Positions 1 through 9,540 are shown, numbered from the stretch's first letter. The stretch: 64,000 bases of DNA from an uncultured Bacilli bacterium (GCA_934089275.1 CAKOJJ010000004.1:13422-77421), one strand, 5' to 3'. Numbers and translations are program-made. Notes: generated by a model not told the origin, from the letters alone.

Positions 1-2887
1 CAAAACGATCTTCAATTTCCTCTTTAGCTTTCAATAAAGATTCTTCATCTTTAATTTCATTAATAATTTTATGGATTTCAATTTTTATGTCTTCCTCTTT
101 TACAAATGTATCATCTATATGATTTTCAACCTCAATAAGTGGATTAGCATCGTCTTCCTCTTCAACTACTTCACCTTTTAAGCGTTTTATTTCATCATTA
201 ACCATTTGAGTATAAAGTTCAAGACCAACAGAGTCAACAAAGCCTGCTTGTTCACTTCCAAGTAAATCTCCTGCACCTCTTATAGATAAATCTCGCATCG
301 CGATTTTATAACCTGATCCAAGTTCAGTAAAATCTTTGATTGATTGAAGTCGTTTCTTTGCTGTTTCTGTTAAAATTCTTGATGGTTTATACATTAAATA
401 AGCATATGCAATTTTATCACTTCTTCCAACTCTTCCTCGAAGTTGGTATAGTTGAGAAAGTCCAAAATTATCTGCATCTATTATAATCAAAGTATTAACA
501 TTTGGTATATCAATACCAGTTTCTATGATAGTTGTACATAATAAAATATCATATTTATAATCAATATAATCACTTACCACTTTTTCAAGTTCATTCTTAT
601 CCATTTGACCATGAGCAATCGCAATTCTTGCTTCTGGTACTAATTTTTTTATCTTAGTAAGTTCATCTTCAATACTTTGAACTTTATTGTAAAGAATAAA
701 CACTTGTCCATCTCTAGACATTTCTTTATAAATTGCATCTTTAATTAAAACATCATTTTCTTCCAAAACATAGGTTTGAACAGGATAACGATTTACTGGA
801 GCTGTATCAATAATAGATAAATCTCGAAGACCACTCATTGCCATTTTTAAAGTTCTAGGTATTGGTGTGGCTGATAAAGTAAGAACATTAACATTATTTT
901 TTAACTCTTTTATTTTTTCTTTATGAGTTACACCAAATCTTTGTTCTTCATCAATAACAAGAAGCCCAAGATTTTTATAATCAATTTTATCATTAAGAAG
1001 TTTGTGTGTACCAAAAACAATATCAATATTTCCCTCTTTTAAACCTTTGATAATACGATTAGTTTCTTTAACAGATACAAACCTATTAAGTAAAGCTATA
1101 TTAATTGGATAATTTTTAAATCTTTCTAAAGCATTTTTGTATTGTTGTCTTGAAAGCAAAGTTGTTGGACAAAGATAAGCTACTTGATGTCCATTCATAA
1201 CTGTTTTGAACATTCCTCTAAACGCAACCTCAGTTTTACCAAATCCTACATCACCACATAAAAGTCTATCCATTGGAACTTTGGAAGAAAGATCATGTTT
1301 TAATTCCTTAATACATTTTTCTTGATCACTTGTTGCCGTATATTGAAAATAAGAATCAAATACCTCTTCTTCAGGATAAGTCTTATAAGCATCTCCAACT
1401 ATATTATTTCTTGCTGCATATAATTTTATTAATTCTCCTGATATATCTTTTATCTTAGCTTTTACTTTCATCTTTGTTTTAGCCCAGTTTGTAGAATTCA
1501 ATGAGTTTATTTTAGGCTTAACTCCATCAGCATCAGAAAATTTATATATTGAATTAATTTTTTCAACAGGAATATATACTTTATCATTACCTGCATAATT
1601 TATTAGTATATAATCTCTTTGCATTCCATTTTTAGTTAAAGCTTTTATTCCACCATATATTCCTATTCCATTACTTTGATGCACTACATAATCTCCAACT
1701 TTTAAATCATCAAAACTTTTAATTTTTCTTCCCAATTTATAAGAATTTTTATAGGTATTCACAACTTTTACATCATCAATATCATATTCACTTATTACTG
1801 AATAGTTGTTGATTATAAAGCCTTCATTAACTTTTTTCTTTACTATATTAATTTCTCCATTAATAATAGTCCCTATATTTACATGTTCAAACAAAGATTC
1901 AATTGAATTAATTTGTCTATCATTACTTAAATATATAATTAAAGTATTTTTCTTATAAGTTGACAATACATAATCCTTTAAAGAATCATAATTTCCTTTG
2001 AATTTTATCATTGGCTTTGAATTATAACTGATGCTATCAGCATAATTATTAACTGTTTCTACACGCATAAAATTATCAACCATAATTTCATCGTATTTAT
2101 ACATAAAGGCCTCATCTGTATTCTTAGATTCATTATAATCTTTAATATCTTCAAGAATTTTATTATAGCCATTCAGTATTTGATTTTCATCAACAAAAAA
2201 AGTAAACGGTTTATTCATATATTCATATAAAGAATTATATTGTTCAGTAGAAACTTCTGAAAATGGCATAAGTTTAAAACTAGAAACTTCATTTATTGAT
2301 AACTGAGTCTCTTCATTAAAGAATCTAATAGAATCAATTTCATCTCCAAAAAATTCCAATCTTATCGGATGATCACTTTCTATTGGAAATATATCTATGA
2401 TATATCCACGTACAGCATACTCTCCAGTAGATGTTACAAGTGAATCTCGTGTGTATCCTAGTTTGTCTAAAAAGGATAATAGTTCATCTCTTTCATAAGT
2501 TTTACCCTTTTCTAATAGAAGTTCAAAGTTAGTAGATTCCTTAATTGATGGTAAAAATCTCAAATATCCCATTAAATTAGTAACAACTATACTGGAATGT
2601 TCTTTTAAATACTCTAAAGTTTCAAGACGACGCACTTTTAAATCAGGTGATATTGCAAGAGCAACTGATGCTAAAAAATCATCCATTGGAAAAAGACAGA
2701 CATCGTCTGTATACGTTTTCAAACCTTGATATATTTTATTTGCATCATATAAAGTATTAGTAACTATCAAAACATTTTTATGATTTTTATTATAATAATT
2801 CAAATAATATTGAATAGTTAATTCTTCAGTCAATCCGCAAACATGATATCCATTTTTATATTTAAAAATGTCACTCAAAAAATCCAT
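1..2887 (-). CDS. mfd: Mfd transcription-repair coupling factor (partial, 3' end outside window)
   Basis: Translocase that removes RNA polymerase stalled at DNA lesions and recruits UvrA. About 962 residues are visible and the stop lies left of position 1. In order the protein shows a UvrB-like N-terminal module, a CarD-like RNA polymerase interaction domain (VGDYVVHQSNGIGIYGG), and a RecG-type helicase core with Walker A CGDVGFGKTE, the DEEQ box (VIDEEQRFG) and SATPIPRTL. The missing C-terminus would be the UvrA-binding TRCF domain. The ATG at 2887 follows a good AGGAG site. It is the last visible gene of the long minus-strand operon-like run from dnaX. Confidence 0.96.
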   Translation of the reverse strand, partial: MDFLSDIFKYKNGYHVCGLTEELTIQYYLNYYNKNHKNVLIVTNTLYDANKIYQGLKTYTDDVCLFPMDDFLASVALAISPDLKVRRLETLEYLKEHSSIVVTNLMGYLRFLPSIKESTNFELLLEKGKTYERDELLSFLDKLGYTRDSLVTSTGEYAVRGYIIDIFPIESDHPIRLEFFGDEIDSIRFFNEETQLSINEVSSFKLMPFSEVSTEQYNSLYEYMNKPFTFFVDENQILNGYNKILEDIKDYNESKNTDEAFMYKYDEIMVDNFMRVETVNNYADSISYNSKPMIKFKGNYDSLKDYVLSTYKKNTLIIYLSNDRQINSIESLFEHVNIGTIINGEINIVKKKVNEGFIINNYSVISEYDIDDVKVVNTYKNSYKLGRKIKSFDDLKVGDYVVHQSNGIGIYGGIKALTKNGMQRDYILINYAGNDKVYIPVEKINSIYKFSDADGVKPKINSLNSTNWAKTKMKVKAKIKDISGELIKLYAARNNIVGDAYKTYPEEEVFDSYFQYTATSDQEKCIKELKHDLSSKVPMDRLLCGDVGFGKTEVAFRGMFKTVMNGHQVAYLCPTTLLSRQQYKNALERFKNYPINIALLNRFVSVKETNRIIKGLKEGNIDIVFGTHKLLNDKIDYKNLGLLVIDEEQRFGVTHKEKIKELKNNVNVLTLSATPIPRTLKMAMSGLRDLSIIDTAPVNRYPVQTYVLEENDVLIKDAIYKEMSRDGQVFILYNKVQSIEDELTKIKKLVPEARIAIAHGQMDKNELEKVVSDYIDYKYDILLCTTIIETGIDIPNVNTLIIIDADNFGLSQLYQLRGRVGRSDKIAYAYLMYKPSRILTETAKKRLQSIKDFTELGSGYKIAMRDLSIRGAGDLLGSEQAGFVDSVGLELYTQMVNDEIKRLKGEVVEEEDDANPLIEVENHIDDTFVKEEDIKIEIHKIINEIKDEESLLKAKEEIEDRF

Positions 2888-2895
2888 ATTATCTC

Positions 2896-3441
2896 CTAAT
2901 TGTATTTACTCATCAATTCTTGAATACTCAATTTACTAAAATCTTCAATTATTTTATCAACAATAGAAAAACTATTTGATAAAGTATTTAATTCTTCTTT
3001 TGAAAATTTTGATAAAACGTAATCTTTAGTATCCATATTTCTATTATGTGCAATTCCAACTTTTATTCTAGCAAAAGATGTAGAATTTAAATATTTAATA
3101 ATATCTTTTATTCCATTATGTCCACCACTTGAAGAATTAATCTTGATTCTTATTTTGCCAAACTCTAAATCCATATCGTCTTGAATAATTAGTACATCAC
3201 TTAAATCTAACTTATAAAAATTTACAAAATCGTAAATAACTTTACCCGATAAATTCATATAACTTAAAGGTTTAATAAAAATATATTTTTCTCCACCAAT
3301 ATTAGTTTCATAATATTCCGCATTAAATTTTTTAGAATATTTGACATTTCCTAAATAATGATCAAGTGACATAAAACCAATATTATGGCGAGTATTTTCA
3401 TATTCTTTTCCTGGATTACCTAAACCAACTACTAATTTCAT
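2896..3441 (-). CDS. pth: Peptidyl-tRNA hydrolase
   Basis: Cleaves the ester bond of peptidyl-tRNAs that fall off ribosomes, recycling tRNA. The 181-residue length is typical. The N-terminus has the family signature GLGNPGKEYENTRHN, with the catalytic His at about residue 19, followed by YMNLSG and SSGGHNG. The ATG is preceded by GGGAGG. It lies directly upstream of mfd, the same pth-mfd order as in Bacillus. Confidence 0.97.
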   Translation of the reverse strand: MKLVVGLGNPGKEYENTRHNIGFMSLDHYLGNVKYSKKFNAEYYETNIGGEKYIFIKPLSYMNLSGKVIYDFVNFYKLDLSDVLIIQDDMDLEFGKIRIKINSSSGGHNGIKDIIKYLNSTSFARIKVGIAHNRNMDTKDYVLSKFSKEELNTLSNSFSIVDKIIEDFSKLSIQELMSKYN

Positions 3442-3444
3442 TTT

Positions 3445-4149
3445 TTACCTCCCAAAAATACTTTGATATGTTTTGTTTTCATCAATATACACCGGTCGTT
3501 CTATTTTTACATAATCTTTTCCATTCAAAAGTGCTTCAATTAAAACAAGTGATGATTCTCCATTTCTATTATCATAAACTGGAACAATAGATTTTATACC
3601 AAAATGATATTTTTTTAAACATTCAATAATATCCACAATTCGATAACTAGTATGTACTAAATAAAAATATCCACCATTTTTTAAAGATGCAGCAGCAATG
3701 CGAACAACTTCGTCCAAATTAGTGCTTATCTCATGACGAGCTTTAGCAAGCACTTGATTATCATTTAATACCTTATCATCATGATATATAAAATAAGGTG
3801 GATTACAAGTAACTATATCATATTTCTTTTTAGAATCAATATTTTTTATATCATCATTATAATAATTAATATTTGTTACATTATTTTTTTCAATAGACAT
3901 TTTACCAAGTTCGTATATTTCAGGTTGTAATTCATATGCATCTATCTTTATTCTATCACCAAATTTTTTTGATAAAATCAAAGGAATAGGTGCATTACCT
4001 GAACATAAATCCAATACATTTTTAGCATTTTTTCTAACCCTAACAAACTCAGCTAATAAAACTGAGTCTACTGAAAATTTAAAATATTTACTATTTTGGT
4101 ATATATACATATCATAATCATATAAATCATTTAATTCTGCTTGATTCAT
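3445..4149 (-). CDS. TrmN6/YabB-like tRNA (adenine-N6)-methyltransferase
   Basis: Class I SAM-dependent methyltransferase. The SAM loop reads VLDLCSGNAPIPLIL and the amino-methylase catalytic motif is NPPYF, as in the family that methylates A37 of tRNA1(Val). The reading frame is open to an ATG at 4167, but the internal ATG at 4149 has a GGAG about 12 bases upstream and the outer one has none, so I use 4149 (234 aa). It overlaps the 3' end of ricT by 23 bases, which suggests translational coupling. The substrate is inferred from the family only. Confidence 0.85.
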   Translation of the reverse strand: MNQAELNDLYDYDMYIYQNSKYFKFSVDSVLLAEFVRVRKNAKNVLDLCSGNAPIPLILSKKFGDRIKIDAYELQPEIYELGKMSIEKNNVTNINYYNDDIKNIDSKKKYDIVTCNPPYFIYHDDKVLNDNQVLAKARHEISTNLDEVVRIAAASLKNGGYFYLVHTSYRIVDIIECLKKYHFGIKSIVPVYDNRNGESSLVLIEALLNGKDYVKIERPVYIDENKTYQSIFGR

Positions 4150-4912
4150 AAACACATTTATCTCCATTTATTTCAACGGTATATTTTTTATTCAAAACAT
4201 CAATTGAAACAACTCTTCCTTTTCCATCTGGAGTTTCTACATATTCTCCAACTTTAGGTAAAAGTTTTCTATGACATGTATATACTTCATCTTCATATGC
4301 AAGACAACAAAGAAGTCTTCCGCAAGCTCCATTAATCTTGCTTGGATTTAATGCAATATTTTGGTTTTTGGCCATATTAATACTGATTGTATCAATTCCA
4401 TTTAAAAATGATGCACAACAAAGTGGTCTTCCACATTGACCTAAGCCACCTATTTCTTTAGATTTATCCCTAACTCCTATTTGATGAAGTTCAATTCTCG
4501 TTTTATATTTTGAAGCAATCTCCTTTACAACATCTCGAAAGTCAATTCTTTCATCTGCAATAAAGTTAAACATCAATTGTTTTCTATCTAAAGTATAAGT
4601 TGCATCTAAAAGCTTCATATCAAGGTTTGCTTTTTTTACACATTCTCTTGCATAATCAAGTGCAATTTTAGCGTCTTTTAAATTAGTAAGATAATTATTG
4701 TAATCTTTTTTTGTTGATATTCTAATAACCGGTTTCATATCTTCTATATTAATATTTTTTGTTTCAGGGACATCAAGTTCATAAACTTTTGCAAATTGTT
4801 CCCCCTTTTCAGTTTCTACAACAACAGTTAATTTATTTTTTAAATCTAAATTATCATATTTAAAATAATATAATTTACCAGTATCTTTAAATTTCACTCC
4901 ACATATCTTCAT
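4127..4912 (-). CDS. ricT: RicT/YaaT, PSP1-domain protein
   Basis: Homologue of Bacillus RicT, part of the RicA-RicF-RicT iron-sulfur complex that stimulates RNase Y mRNA maturation and affects competence and sporulation. The PSP1 domain holds two cysteine clusters, GQCGRPLCCASF and GACGRLLCC, which fit the [4Fe-4S] ligands of the family. 261 aa, and GGGAG precedes the ATG at 4912. It lies between holB and the TrmN6-like gene, matching the Bacillus holB-yaaT-yabB neighbourhood. Confidence 0.93.
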   Translation of the reverse strand: MKICGVKFKDTGKLYYFKYDNLDLKNKLTVVVETEKGEQFAKVYELDVPETKNINIEDMKPVIRISTKKDYNNYLTNLKDAKIALDYARECVKKANLDMKLLDATYTLDRKQLMFNFIADERIDFRDVVKEIASKYKTRIELHQIGVRDKSKEIGGLGQCGRPLCCASFLNGIDTISINMAKNQNIALNPSKINGACGRLLCCLAYEDEVYTCHRKLLPKVGEYVETPDGKGRVVSIDVLNKKYTVEINGDKCVYESSRIK

Positions 4913-4916
4913 ATAT

Positions 4917-5750
4917 CTACTCCCATAACAATATCATTTTGTTTAATATCAATTCTTTATTTAAATTAAATTTAAATTCATTTTGTATTTGTTCAATTAA
5001 TTTTATTCTCTTAGCTAAGATTAATATATCATTTGTATCAACACTTACTAATATTTTATCAATCATATTTTTATCACAAGTAAGGCGTTTTAATAAATAA
5101 TCATATTTTATTATATACACTTTTCTTAATATATCAAGTATAGTTTCAATCTCAACTCTTTCTTTTTTAGCAATATTTTTTATTTGATTCATCAAAACGT
5201 ACTTTTTAGTAGAATTCAGTTTAAACGCTAAATCTAATGTTTCATCAACAAGTAGATATTGTTCATCATTAACACTTAATAAATCTTGCAAACTTTCATA
5301 AGGATAAATAAGTTTAAAAATCTCGCATCTACTTTTAATAGTTGGTAGCATCTTAGAAATACTAGTTGTTATAAAAAAGCCAACAATATTTTTTTCAGGT
5401 TCTTCCAAAAATTTAAGAATTTTATTTGAAGCTGATATATTTAGTTTTTCAGCACTTTTTATTATATATATAGAATAGCTTCCCATAACTGATGTTGTTG
5501 AAAATGAATCTAATATATTTTCAATTTGTACAACTTTAATATCCTTACCATCTGGTTCAACCGTAATTAAATCCGGAAAATTATTGTTATCAATTAAATT
5601 ATCAAATTCATGATTAGTAATAACCTTCAAAATATTTAAAACATCATCATATGCCTTTTCTATATTATTTGTCTCAAACAAAAAAGCATGAGAATTTTTT
5701 TTCTCAAGGAATGATTTTTCTATGTTATCAATAATTGCTTCTTTGTTCAT
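4917..5750 (-). CDS. holB: DNA polymerase III delta' subunit
   Basis: Clamp-loader subunit that partners DnaX and HolA to load the beta clamp (DnaN). It has the delta' features KFLEEPEKN and the SRC motif (IKSRCEIFKL) but a degraded Walker A, as expected for delta'. The frame is open from 5762, but those codons overlap the bofA stop. The ATG at 5750 has GGTG six bases upstream, so the protein is about 277 aa (MNKEAIID). It shares the run with recR and dnaX. Confidence 0.9.
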   Translation of the reverse strand: MNKEAIIDNIEKSFLEKKNSHAFLFETNNIEKAYDDVLNILKVITNHEFDNLIDNNNFPDLITVEPDGKDIKVVQIENILDSFSTTSVMGSYSIYIIKSAEKLNISASNKILKFLEEPEKNIVGFFITTSISKMLPTIKSRCEIFKLIYPYESLQDLLSVNDEQYLLVDETLDLAFKLNSTKKYVLMNQIKNIAKKERVEIETILDILRKVYIIKYDYLLKRLTCDKNMIDKILVSVDTNDILILAKRIKLIEQIQNEFKFNLNKELILNKMILLWE

Positions 5751-5755
5751 ATTCA

Positions 5756-5944
5756 TCACCAATAAAATTTATAGGCAAGTATTCCATATATAATCAATCC
5801 AGGAAATCCTAAAATTGATGTTATAATTAAACTAAAATAATTGATTGGAACATAATAACCTATTTTAACCAATATAATATTTAAACTATAAATTGTAATT
5901 GTTGAAAACACAAAGTTTTTTAACAATTTTTTTATTACTTTCAT
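5756..5944 (-). CDS. bofA: BofA-like pro-sigmaK processing inhibitor
   Basis: 62-residue membrane protein with two hydrophobic segments (about residues 12-30 and 38-58) and the BofA-type C-terminal block LGFPGLIIYGIL. In Bacillus, BofA holds the SpoIVFB intramembrane protease inactive in the outer forespore membrane until sigmaK activation. The place next to recR also fits (recR-yaaL-bofA in B. subtilis). GGTG precedes the ATG at 5944, and the TGA stop is just before holB. The short length limits certainty. Confidence 0.75.
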   Translation of the reverse strand: MKVIKKLLKNFVFSTITIYSLNIILVKIGYYVPINYFSLIITSILGFPGLIIYGILAYKFYW

Positions 5945-5982
5945 GTTATCACCATATTACAATATATTTTAATATAGTTATT

Positions 5983-6579
5983 TTATGATACTTCTTTTCT
6001 ATCTAGAAGAGCTTGATCTAATGTTAGTGCATCAAGATAGTCAAGTTCCACTCCCATTGGAATTCCATAAGATAATCTAGTTATCTTAACATTTTTATCT
6101 TCTAATATTTTTTTGATATACAAAGTTGTTGTTTTTCCTTCAATAGAAGATTTTAACGCAACAATTACTTCTGCGTTTTCAACGCCTTCCAACCTTTTAA
6201 CTAAACCAGATAAATTGATATCTTCTGGATAAATACCATCCATTGGAGATATAAGTCCATTCAATACATGATATTTTCCATTGAAGCTTCCAGATTTTTC
6301 AAACATAAATACACTTTTATAATCTTCAACAACACATATAAGATCATCACGTCGATGTTCATTTGCACAAATATAACATTCGTCTTGATCAGTTAAATGT
6401 CCACAAATTTTACATCTATGCAATTTGCTTTTGCATTCCTTAATCGCATTTACAAAGTTATCAATATCTTCATCGCTTAATTCTAGTAAAGCTAAAGCAT
6501 TTCTTTCAGCACTTTTTTCTCCAACGCCTGGTAATTTTTTAAATGACTCGATTACATTATTTAAACTACTTGGATACAT
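5983..6579 (-). CDS. recR: Recombination protein RecR
   Basis: Ring-forming mediator that with RecO loads RecA on gapped DNA. 198 aa. The helix-hairpin-helix is LPGVGEKSAERNA, the zinc finger is CKICGHLTDQDECYIC, and a Toprim domain follows (ICVVEDYKS). It is encoded immediately after ybaB with one base between the genes, the conserved dnaX-ybaB-recR order. Confidence 0.97.
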   Translation of the reverse strand: MYPSSLNNVIESFKKLPGVGEKSAERNALALLELSDEDIDNFVNAIKECKSKLHRCKICGHLTDQDECYICANEHRRDDLICVVEDYKSVFMFEKSGSFNGKYHVLNGLISPMDGIYPEDINLSGLVKRLEGVENAEVIVALKSSIEGKTTTLYIKKILEDKNVKITRLSYGIPMGVELDYLDALTLDQALLDRKEVS

Positions 6580-6580
6580 A

Positions 6581-6880
6581 TTAAATCAAACCACCAAGTT
6601 GTTTACCATAAACGCCAAGCTTTGATTCAACATCACGTTCAATTTTAGAAATAGCATCATTGAAAGCTATCTTTATCATATCTTCTAAAATATCTATATC
6701 TTCAACATCAAACTTTTCCATATTTTTAAACTTAACGTTTTTTAATTTTTTATCTCCGCTTAATACAACTTCAACTAATTCTGAACTACCTGTATATTCA
6801 GTAGAATAAATTTCTTGTTGTTTTCTTTCTATATCTTTTTGCATTCTTTGGGCTTGTGCCATTAAATTATTCATATTCAT
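6581..6880 (-). CDS. YbaB/EbfC nucleoid-associated protein
   Basis: Small dimeric DNA-binding protein of the YbaB/EbfC family, 99 aa. The N-terminus MNMNNLMAQAQRMQKDI is the characteristic long helix rich in Met and Gln, followed by the conserved KLKNVKF region. It sits between dnaX and recR, the usual position. Its exact role in nucleoid organisation is uncertain in the whole family. Confidence 0.93.
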   Translation of the reverse strand: MNMNNLMAQAQRMQKDIERKQQEIYSTEYTGSSELVEVVLSGDKKLKNVKFKNMEKFDVEDIDILEDMIKIAFNDAISKIERDVESKLGVYGKQLGGLI

Positions 6881-6891
6881 AATATTTTCTC

Positions 6892-8475
6892 CTATTCCAT
6901 ATTTACATTATTTGAACCAAATATACTTTCAGCCAACTGACATGAATTATCATCTTTATTTATATAAATGGTTTCATCTATTAATTCATACTTTTTATCT
7001 TTATCATATGTTGATAAAAATTCTTTCCACTCTTGTTCATTTAAAAATAAAAATTTATATTCCTTATTTAAAACTTTTTTAAACTGAATTTCAAGTTCAT
7101 GTAGTTTTTTATTTCCAATTATTTTTGTGCTTTCACTTTTTGTTACAAGTAAAGCATAATCATTAGATACAATTTGAGGAATTGAATTCTTAACAATTGT
7201 TTTAAATTCTTTTAAATCGTTATTATCTAAGTACGTATAAAATTCTTTCCATGATTCCATAAATGCAAGCTTATTTTCTTTACTTGCTGATACTAAGGTA
7301 TTGTTTATTCTCGTATCAATAAATTCTTTTGTTACTTTATAATAACTAGAATCATTTGTTGTTAACATCTCATTTACGTCAACTTTAGTGTCTTTTGAAA
7401 TTATTTCCCGGGAAATAATTTGATTAATATCACGACTGCTTAAATTTACTTCATCATCATTTATAAATGATACTAACTCTAACTCCAACATCAAGAATCC
7501 ATTCGAGTTAGAATTAAGTTTTCCTAATAAATCATTAAGTGAATTAATTATTTTTTTCAATTGTTTAAAAGCATTGTTACTTACATTTTTTTGTTTTAAG
7601 GCAATAGCTTTATTCAAAAAGTATTCAATCATTTTATCAAGCAATAGCTTAATATCAATACCACATTTTTTTATATCTGATAATTTTGTTAATAAATCAT
7701 CTAAATTGTTATGAAGAATAGCAACATATAATCCTTCAATATCATCATCCGTAATCGTTCCATAGTTTTGTTTTAAAACATCTATATTTATTTCTTCACT
7801 AATCTTTGATAATTGATCCAAAATACTTAATGCATCTCTCATACAGCCATCTGATAAGAATGCAATTTCTGCCAAAGCATCATCTTCACTTTTTATATTT
7901 TCTTCTTCACATATTTTTTTCAAATGTTCCGTTATTTCATTCTTATCTATTCTTTGAAAATCAAATCTTTGGCATCTTGATAAAACTGTAATTGGAACTT
8001 TTTGAATTTCTGTTGTAGCTAATATGAAAATAACATTGTGAGGTGGTTCTTCAAGTGTTTTTAAAAAAGCATTCCAAGCACTTGTTGATAACATATGTAC
8101 CTCATCTATTATATATATTTTATATTTGCTATTAGTTGGAGCAATATTCACCGAATCAACTATATTTCTAATATCATCGACGCTATTGTTACTTGCTGCA
8201 TCTAGTTCAATTATATCTGGACTTTGATTAAAATTTTTGCAGTTTTCACATTCACCACAAGAAATACCATTTTGTGGATTCAAACAATTTAGTGCTCGTG
8301 CAAATATTTTTGCTGTACTTGTTTTACCTGTCCCTCTTGGTCCAGTAAATATATATGCATGAGCTATTTTATCATTAATAATAGAATTCACTAATATTTT
8401 TTTTATAGAATCTTGACCAACCAAATGATTAAAATCAGCTGGTCTATATTTTCTGTATAACACCTTGTAGTCCAT
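6892..8475 (-). CDS. dnaX: DNA polymerase III tau/gamma subunit
   Basis: ATPase of the clamp loader, 527 aa. Walker A GPRGTGKTS is followed by a four-Cys zinc module (CLNPQNGISCGECENC), Walker B with DEVHMLS, and the sensor LSRCQRFDF. The C-terminal third is divergent, as usual for tau. AGGTG precedes the ATG at 8475, and an extended -10 (TGATATAAT) lies just upstream. The coding sequence contains a 24-bp palindrome matching a Noc-binding site (7398-7421). Confidence 0.97.
   Translation of the reverse strand: MDYKVLYRKYRPADFNHLVGQDSIKKILVNSIINDKIAHAYIFTGPRGTGKTSTAKIFARALNCLNPQNGISCGECENCKNFNQSPDIIELDAASNNSVDDIRNIVDSVNIAPTNSKYKIYIIDEVHMLSTSAWNAFLKTLEEPPHNVIFILATTEIQKVPITVLSRCQRFDFQRIDKNEITEHLKKICEEENIKSEDDALAEIAFLSDGCMRDALSILDQLSKISEEINIDVLKQNYGTITDDDIEGLYVAILHNNLDDLLTKLSDIKKCGIDIKLLLDKMIEYFLNKAIALKQKNVSNNAFKQLKKIINSLNDLLGKLNSNSNGFLMLELELVSFINDDEVNLSSRDINQIISREIISKDTKVDVNEMLTTNDSSYYKVTKEFIDTRINNTLVSASKENKLAFMESWKEFYTYLDNNDLKEFKTIVKNSIPQIVSNDYALLVTKSESTKIIGNKKLHELEIQFKKVLNKEYKFLFLNEQEWKEFLSTYDKDKKYELIDETIYINKDDNSCQLAESIFGSNNVNME
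7398..7421. promoter_or_regulatory. Noc-binding-site-like palindrome inside dnaX
   Basis: A perfect 24-bp palindrome contains the 16-bp core TATTTCCCGGGAAATA. The Bacillus Noc-binding site is ATTTCCCGGGAAAT, so the core matches exactly. It is embedded in dnaX codons (Ile-Ile-Ser-Arg-Glu-Ile-Ile). I saw no second copy in the window. Confidence 0.7.
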
Positions 8476-8510
8476 AAGCTTTCACCTGTATAAATTATAT
8501 CATATTAGTT

Positions 8511-8924
8511 TTATCTCTTACAATTATCTTTAAAAAATTGTGTCAATAAATCCTTATATTTTAGAGATTTATTGTCAACATCTTGTATAATACATTTGTT
8601 CGTTTTGTTATATATTTTTTTATTTTCATTTCTAGGTATCAAATAATAAATATTTTTTATTCGAGCTTCTTTAATAACATTCATGCACATATCACATGGT
8701 TCAAGCGTAACATAAAGATCACAGTCAAACAATCTAAAATCTTTTAATCTTTTATTAGCCTTGCTTATTGCCATAATCTCAGCATGATTTATTGTTAAAT
8801 GTTTTTGCATGCGACTATTATGAGCTTTAGAAATTATTTTATCATTTTTTACTATAAAAGCAGCAATTGGAACATCATTATATTTTAAAGATTTTAAAGA
8901 TTCTTTTATTAGTTTATCTATCAT
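8511..8924 (-). CDS. tadA: tRNA-specific adenosine deaminase
   Basis: Deaminates A34 to inosine in tRNA-Arg(ACG). 137 aa. The zinc site is complete: NHAEIMAI (His and the proton-shuttling Glu) and EPCDMC. The frame stays open upstream to 8987, but that would overlap the SRP RNA. The ATG at 8924 has a strong GGAGG and starts MIDKLIKESL, so I use it. It lies between SRP RNA and dnaX as in Bacillus. Confidence 0.93.
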   Translation of the reverse strand: MIDKLIKESLKSLKYNDVPIAAFIVKNDKIISKAHNSRMQKHLTINHAEIMAISKANKRLKDFRLFDCDLYVTLEPCDMCMNVIKEARIKNIYYLIPRNENKKIYNKTNKCIIQDVDNKSLKYKDLLTQFFKDNCKR

Positions 8925-8970
8925 AATTACCTCCAAAAAAATGTTGAAAACTTTATATATATTTAAATAT

Positions 8971-9049
8971 AAAAAAAGCACACACAATTAGAGGCTGTTA
9001 TGGCTGCTGTATTCCTACTCTGACCAAATTCCAACATAATTGTTGTGCA
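8971..9049 (-). ncRNA. ffs: Signal recognition particle RNA (small bacterial 4.5S type)
   Basis: The minus strand carries the domain IV signature GGTCAG...GGAA...AGCAGCC, the Ffh-binding loop. The ends pair as a 12-bp stem with one bulge (GCACA-ACAATTA with TAATTGT-G-TGTGC), and a run of seven T ends the gene. Length is about 79 nt, so it is the short form without an Alu domain. Its place upstream of tadA-dnaX matches Bacillus scr. Confidence 0.87.
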
Positions 9050-9054
9050 AATTA

Positions 9055-9083
9055 ATTATAGCAAAAAAGATAACATATAACAA
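9055..9083 (-). promoter_or_regulatory. SigmaA promoter of the SRP RNA
   Basis: On the minus strand, TTGTTA (9078-9083) and TATAAT (9055-9060) are 17 bp apart. Transcription would begin at about 9049, the 5' end of the SRP RNA stem. Confidence 0.8.
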
Positions 9084-9145
9084 GATAAAATGAGTGTACA
9101 AATTTTTAAAATTTGTTATTTTATTTAATTAATCTATATAATCAA

Positions 9146-9161
9146 TGTTTCACGTGAAACA
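9146..9161. other. parS site 1
   Basis: Exact parS 16-mer TGTTTCACGTGAAACA, the ParB/Spo0J centromere site. The flanks are not palindromic beyond one base pair. Confidence 0.93.
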
Positions 9162-9316
9162 TATTAGCCTAAACGTATAAGCTTAATGAAGTTTAAGCAA
9201 TTATTTAATATATATTTAAATATAGCACTAAATTTAAAATTAACGTTTTATATGTTTAAATAATAAACTTTAAATCTTATTGATATATTTTATATTTTTA
9301 TAAAAAAAAACAGTAA

Positions 9317-9332
9317 TGTTTCACGTGAAACA
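9317..9332. other. parS site 2
   Basis: Exact parS 16-mer TGTTTCACGTGAAACA, with four further palindromic bases on each side (24 bp in total). Confidence 0.93.
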
Positions 9333-9423
9333 TTACAAAATTTTACAAATAGAAACAGTTAAATAATAATTGATAGTAAAAAACAGGTTGAATATTAGAT
9401 AATTTATTATTTTTTACATGCTA

Positions 9424-9439
9424 TGTTTCTCGTGAAACA
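9424..9439. other. parS site 3 (variant)
   Basis: TGTTTCTCGTGAAACA, one change from the perfect palindrome (A to T in the left half-site). It is the only imperfect copy of the eight and could be a weaker ParB site. Confidence 0.8.
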
Positions 9440-9524
9440 TAATTTAATTTATATTGTATTATAATTTCTATAATCGTAATTTCTTATTTTGATATTATAT
9501 TTGTTATTTTTTCATTTAATTCAA

Positions 9525-9540
9525 TGTTTCACGTGAAACA
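9525..9540. other. parS site 4 (within a 32-bp palindrome)
   Basis: Exact parS 16-mer extended by eight complementary bases on each side, giving a perfect palindrome at 9517-9548. Confidence 0.93.

Noticed and set aside
8925..8987. N-terminal extension of tadA
   Set aside because: It overlaps the SRP RNA and lacks a ribosome site; the ATG at 8924 has GGAGG and the normal N-terminus.
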